Shown here one piece after another: positions 5,856-7,265 of a stretch of DNA of 7,265 nt (position 1 is its first letter; the number at the start of each line of letters is the position of its first letter). The translations under genes were made by a program, and so were the position numbers. The notes beneath the pieces were generated by a model, which was given only the letters and a program-made list of their open reading frames with translations, was not told where the DNA came from and did no database searches. Location: contig CABUTO010000054.1 of assembly GCA_902494535.1 (NCBI GenBank), positions 1-7,265 of the forward strand, written 5' to 3'. Source of the stretch: an uncultured Collinsella sp. (lineage in GTDB: Bacteria > Actinomycetota > Coriobacteriia > Coriobacteriales > Coriobacteriaceae).

Positions 5856-5864
5856 TGGTAAGAT
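5856..5864 (+). promoter_or_regulatory. Extended -10 promoter for the OST-HTH-like gene
   Basis: TGGTAAGAT has the TGn extension followed by a hexamer matching four of six TATAAT bases. No TTGACA-like -35 exists 17 bases upstream (CCATGG there), consistent with an extended -10 promoter. Transcription would start near 5871, inside the following dyad. Confidence 0.4.
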
Positions 5865-5865
5865 G

Positions 5866-5881
5866 CTTTACATGTGTAAAG
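5866..5881. promoter_or_regulatory. Downstream 7-2-7 dyad at the transcription start
   Basis: CTTTACA-TG-TGTAAAG is a perfect inverted repeat with a two-base spacer, immediately after the extended -10 and touching the GAGGAG ribosome site (5881-5886). A protein bound here would block initiation. Its centre is 29 bases from that of the 5837-5852 dyad, close to three helical turns. Confidence 0.45.
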
Positions 5882-5893
5882 AGGAGATTTGCC

Positions 5894-7201
5894 ATGAGCA
5901 AGACAATAGTTAGGCCCACGCTTTCGCTGGGCAACCACATCTATCTGTATCGCCTGCTGCGCGATGCGATTGGATGTGGCAAGCAAACGTTTATGACGCA
6001 GGTCGAGGAGGCGCTCGCCGCTGGCGACATGACCGCTTATGACTTGGGCTTCGAGTCCACGCGCGAGCTGCTCGAGGAGCTCGACGACTGCATTAAGCTG
6101 ACCGTCTTTAAAGGCGGCCGCCTGTATGCCACGGTCATCGCCAACGAGGCCTGGGATGCTGCGCTTGCCAAGGGCGAGGACAAGCCCAAGACCGCCAAGG
6201 GCGCCAAGCAGTCCTACAAAAAGAAAAAGCGCGGTGAGAAGGACCTCAAGGCCGTGCGCCCCAAGCACGTTAAGCGTCCCGAGCCCGAAGCCATGGTTGA
6301 AGCCGCGCCGGAACCCGAGCCCGAGGCAGAGATCGAAGTCGCTATTGAGGTAACGGCAGAAGCCGAAACCGAAATCGCCGCCACGACCGATCCCAAAGTC
6401 ATATCCGAGCAGGAAGCCACTGTGGAGCTCAACGAAGCGCCCAAGTCGACAACCGAAGAAGCCGCTGACCAACCCGAGCCGTCTGCGTTCCAAAACAGCG
6501 ATGTCTTTGGCAACGAGGCCGAGGACGATCAGTCCGACGAGCCCGCCGATCAAGGCGCTACCGAGTCGGCGCCGGGGCCCGAGACGCCGCAGCCCGCCAT
6601 CTCGCTCACGGTCGTCTATGACCCCGAGAACGCCAACGCCGGCATCACCACCATGGCATCCACGCCCATCGAGGCAAAGTCGAGCGTCGAGAATCAGAGC
6701 GCGACGCAGGTTGAGGTTGAAACTGAAGCTGCAGACGCGCCCGTCACCGTGAAGCCCGCAGATTCCACAATCAAGCCGAAGACGACGCTGGAGTTCGCAC
6801 CCGTCATCGAATCCGTGCCCGCCTCTGCTTGCGACCAAATTCCCGCACCGGCACCGGCTTCGGTACTCGCAGAGGCCCCAACCCCCGCACCCGCAGCACC
6901 GACCATCCCCGAGGACTTCCCCGTCGATTTCGCAACCGAGGTCTTCTGCCCCGGCCCGTTGCTACACCAGCTGTCGACCTATCTCCCCTACGGCGCCGAC
7001 ACCCTCGGCATTGTCGGCGAGTACTACTGGATCGCCCGCGAGCGCGGTACCATCGAGGCCGCGCGAAACCGCGCAAGCTTCCCCCTGCACTATACGCAGG
7101 CCGGCGAGCGCCGCGAGGTTGCCGTGCGCATCCGCCGCAACACCACCGGCGGTCTCGGATCCACCTGGGCCATCGACAAGGTCGAAGAATCCGAACAATA
7201 A
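5894..7201 (+). CDS. OST-HTH/LOTUS-like protein with disordered acidic middle, function unknown
   Basis: A 435-residue protein started at 5894 because GAGGAG lies seven bases upstream. Residues 12-90 look like a small winged-helix fold: two helices (LGNHIYLYRLLRDAIG and FMTQVEEAL), then LGFESTRELLEELDDCIKLT and a strand pair VFKGGRLYATVI. This pattern (G-F-x-S-x-x-E-L-L, then a hydrophobic strand and a G-G turn) matches the OST-HTH/LOTUS RNA-binding fold as I recall it; this is inference. Residues 97-129 are strongly basic (KKKKRGEK), a plausible nucleic-acid contact. Residues 130-335 are Glu/Ala/Pro/Thr-rich and surely disordered, ending in repeated AP motifs. Residues 340-431 form a compact second domain with YYWIARERGTIEAARNR and a GLGSTWAI end. 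There is no membrane segment, so it is probably cytoplasmic. It is transcribed alone behind a terminator. Other readings include a DNA-binding winged-helix regulator. Confidence 0.85.
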   Translation: MSKTIVRPTLSLGNHIYLYRLLRDAIGCGKQTFMTQVEEALAAGDMTAYDLGFESTRELLEELDDCIKLTVFKGGRLYATVIANEAWDAALAKGEDKPKTAKGAKQSYKKKKRGEKDLKAVRPKHVKRPEPEAMVEAAPEPEPEAEIEVAIEVTAEAETEIAATTDPKVISEQEATVELNEAPKSTTEEAADQPEPSAFQNSDVFGNEAEDDQSDEPADQGATESAPGPETPQPAISLTVVYDPENANAGITTMASTPIEAKSSVENQSATQVEVETEAADAPVTVKPADSTIKPKTTLEFAPVIESVPASACDQIPAPAPASVLAEAPTPAPAAPTIPEDFPVDFATEVFCPGPLLHQLSTYLPYGADTLGIVGEYYWIARERGTIEAARNRASFPLHYTQAGERREVAVRIRRNTTGGLGSTWAIDKVEESEQ

Positions 7202-7265
7202 CGAAAAGCGGGGAAAAAAAACACAAAGGATTTAGGACCGATTAATTTGATTAAAAAAAGTTCGC
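7202..7265. other. AT-rich intergenic end of window
   Basis: GC content drops sharply after the last stop codon. There are A tracts at 7214-7221 and 7253-7259 and a short TTAAT/ATTAA inverted repeat around 7241-7253. No hairpin with a T tail is visible for the preceding gene, and no start codon or complete promoter is seen before the edge. Confidence 0.5.

Noticed and set aside
5750..6838. A 362-residue open frame on the minus strand opposite the last gene
   Set aside because: It is Gly/Leu/Arg-rich in the way expected from the reverse of an Ala/Glu/Pro-rich gene, has no ribosome site, and runs across the plus-strand promoter and terminator.

Overview
The window looks like chromosomal DNA of a high-GC gut actinobacterium of the class Coriobacteriia, most like Collinsella. 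This is an inference from GC-rich codon use, strong purine-rich ribosome sites, the style of the lactate dehydrogenase, aminotransferase and NAD synthase proteins, and two lineage-type uncharacterised proteins. No ribosomal or other taxonomic marker is present, so the genus is tentative.

Layout. Bases 1-144 appear to be the end of an insertion sequence. A minus-strand reading frame with a strong ribosome site starts at 67 and runs off the left edge; it looks like the start of a transposase. Next, on the minus strand and read from right to left, are three metabolic genes: a two-domain glutamine-dependent NAD+ synthase (nadE, 2608-4587), a class I/II PLP aminotransferase (1326-2489) and an L-lactate dehydrogenase (ldh, 174-1124). 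They are separated by 118 and 201 bases and each seems to have its own control region. Both the aminotransferase and ldh carry a strong GC hairpin 24-25 bases before the start codon. On the plus strand, diverging from nadE, are a membrane protein with a long Ser/Thr/Gly/Asn/Gln tail (4791-5753), a strong terminator, and a 435-residue protein (5894-7201). The latter has an OST-HTH/LOTUS-like N-terminus, a disordered acidic middle and a conserved-looking C-terminal block.

How the parts may work together. NadE makes NAD+, and lactate dehydrogenase regenerates it from NADH during fermentation. The intergenic regions upstream of these two genes share an 18-base element (16 of 18 identical), so a common control input is conceivable but unproven. 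The two plus-strand genes have no recognised function. The last one has two 7-2-7 dyads on either side of its apparent extended -10 element, which suggests repressor control.

The regulatory architecture and the OST-HTH-like protein are the parts most worth a second look. I see no CRISPR array, tRNA, rRNA or recognisable defence system. No gene-free stretch exceeds 300 bases.
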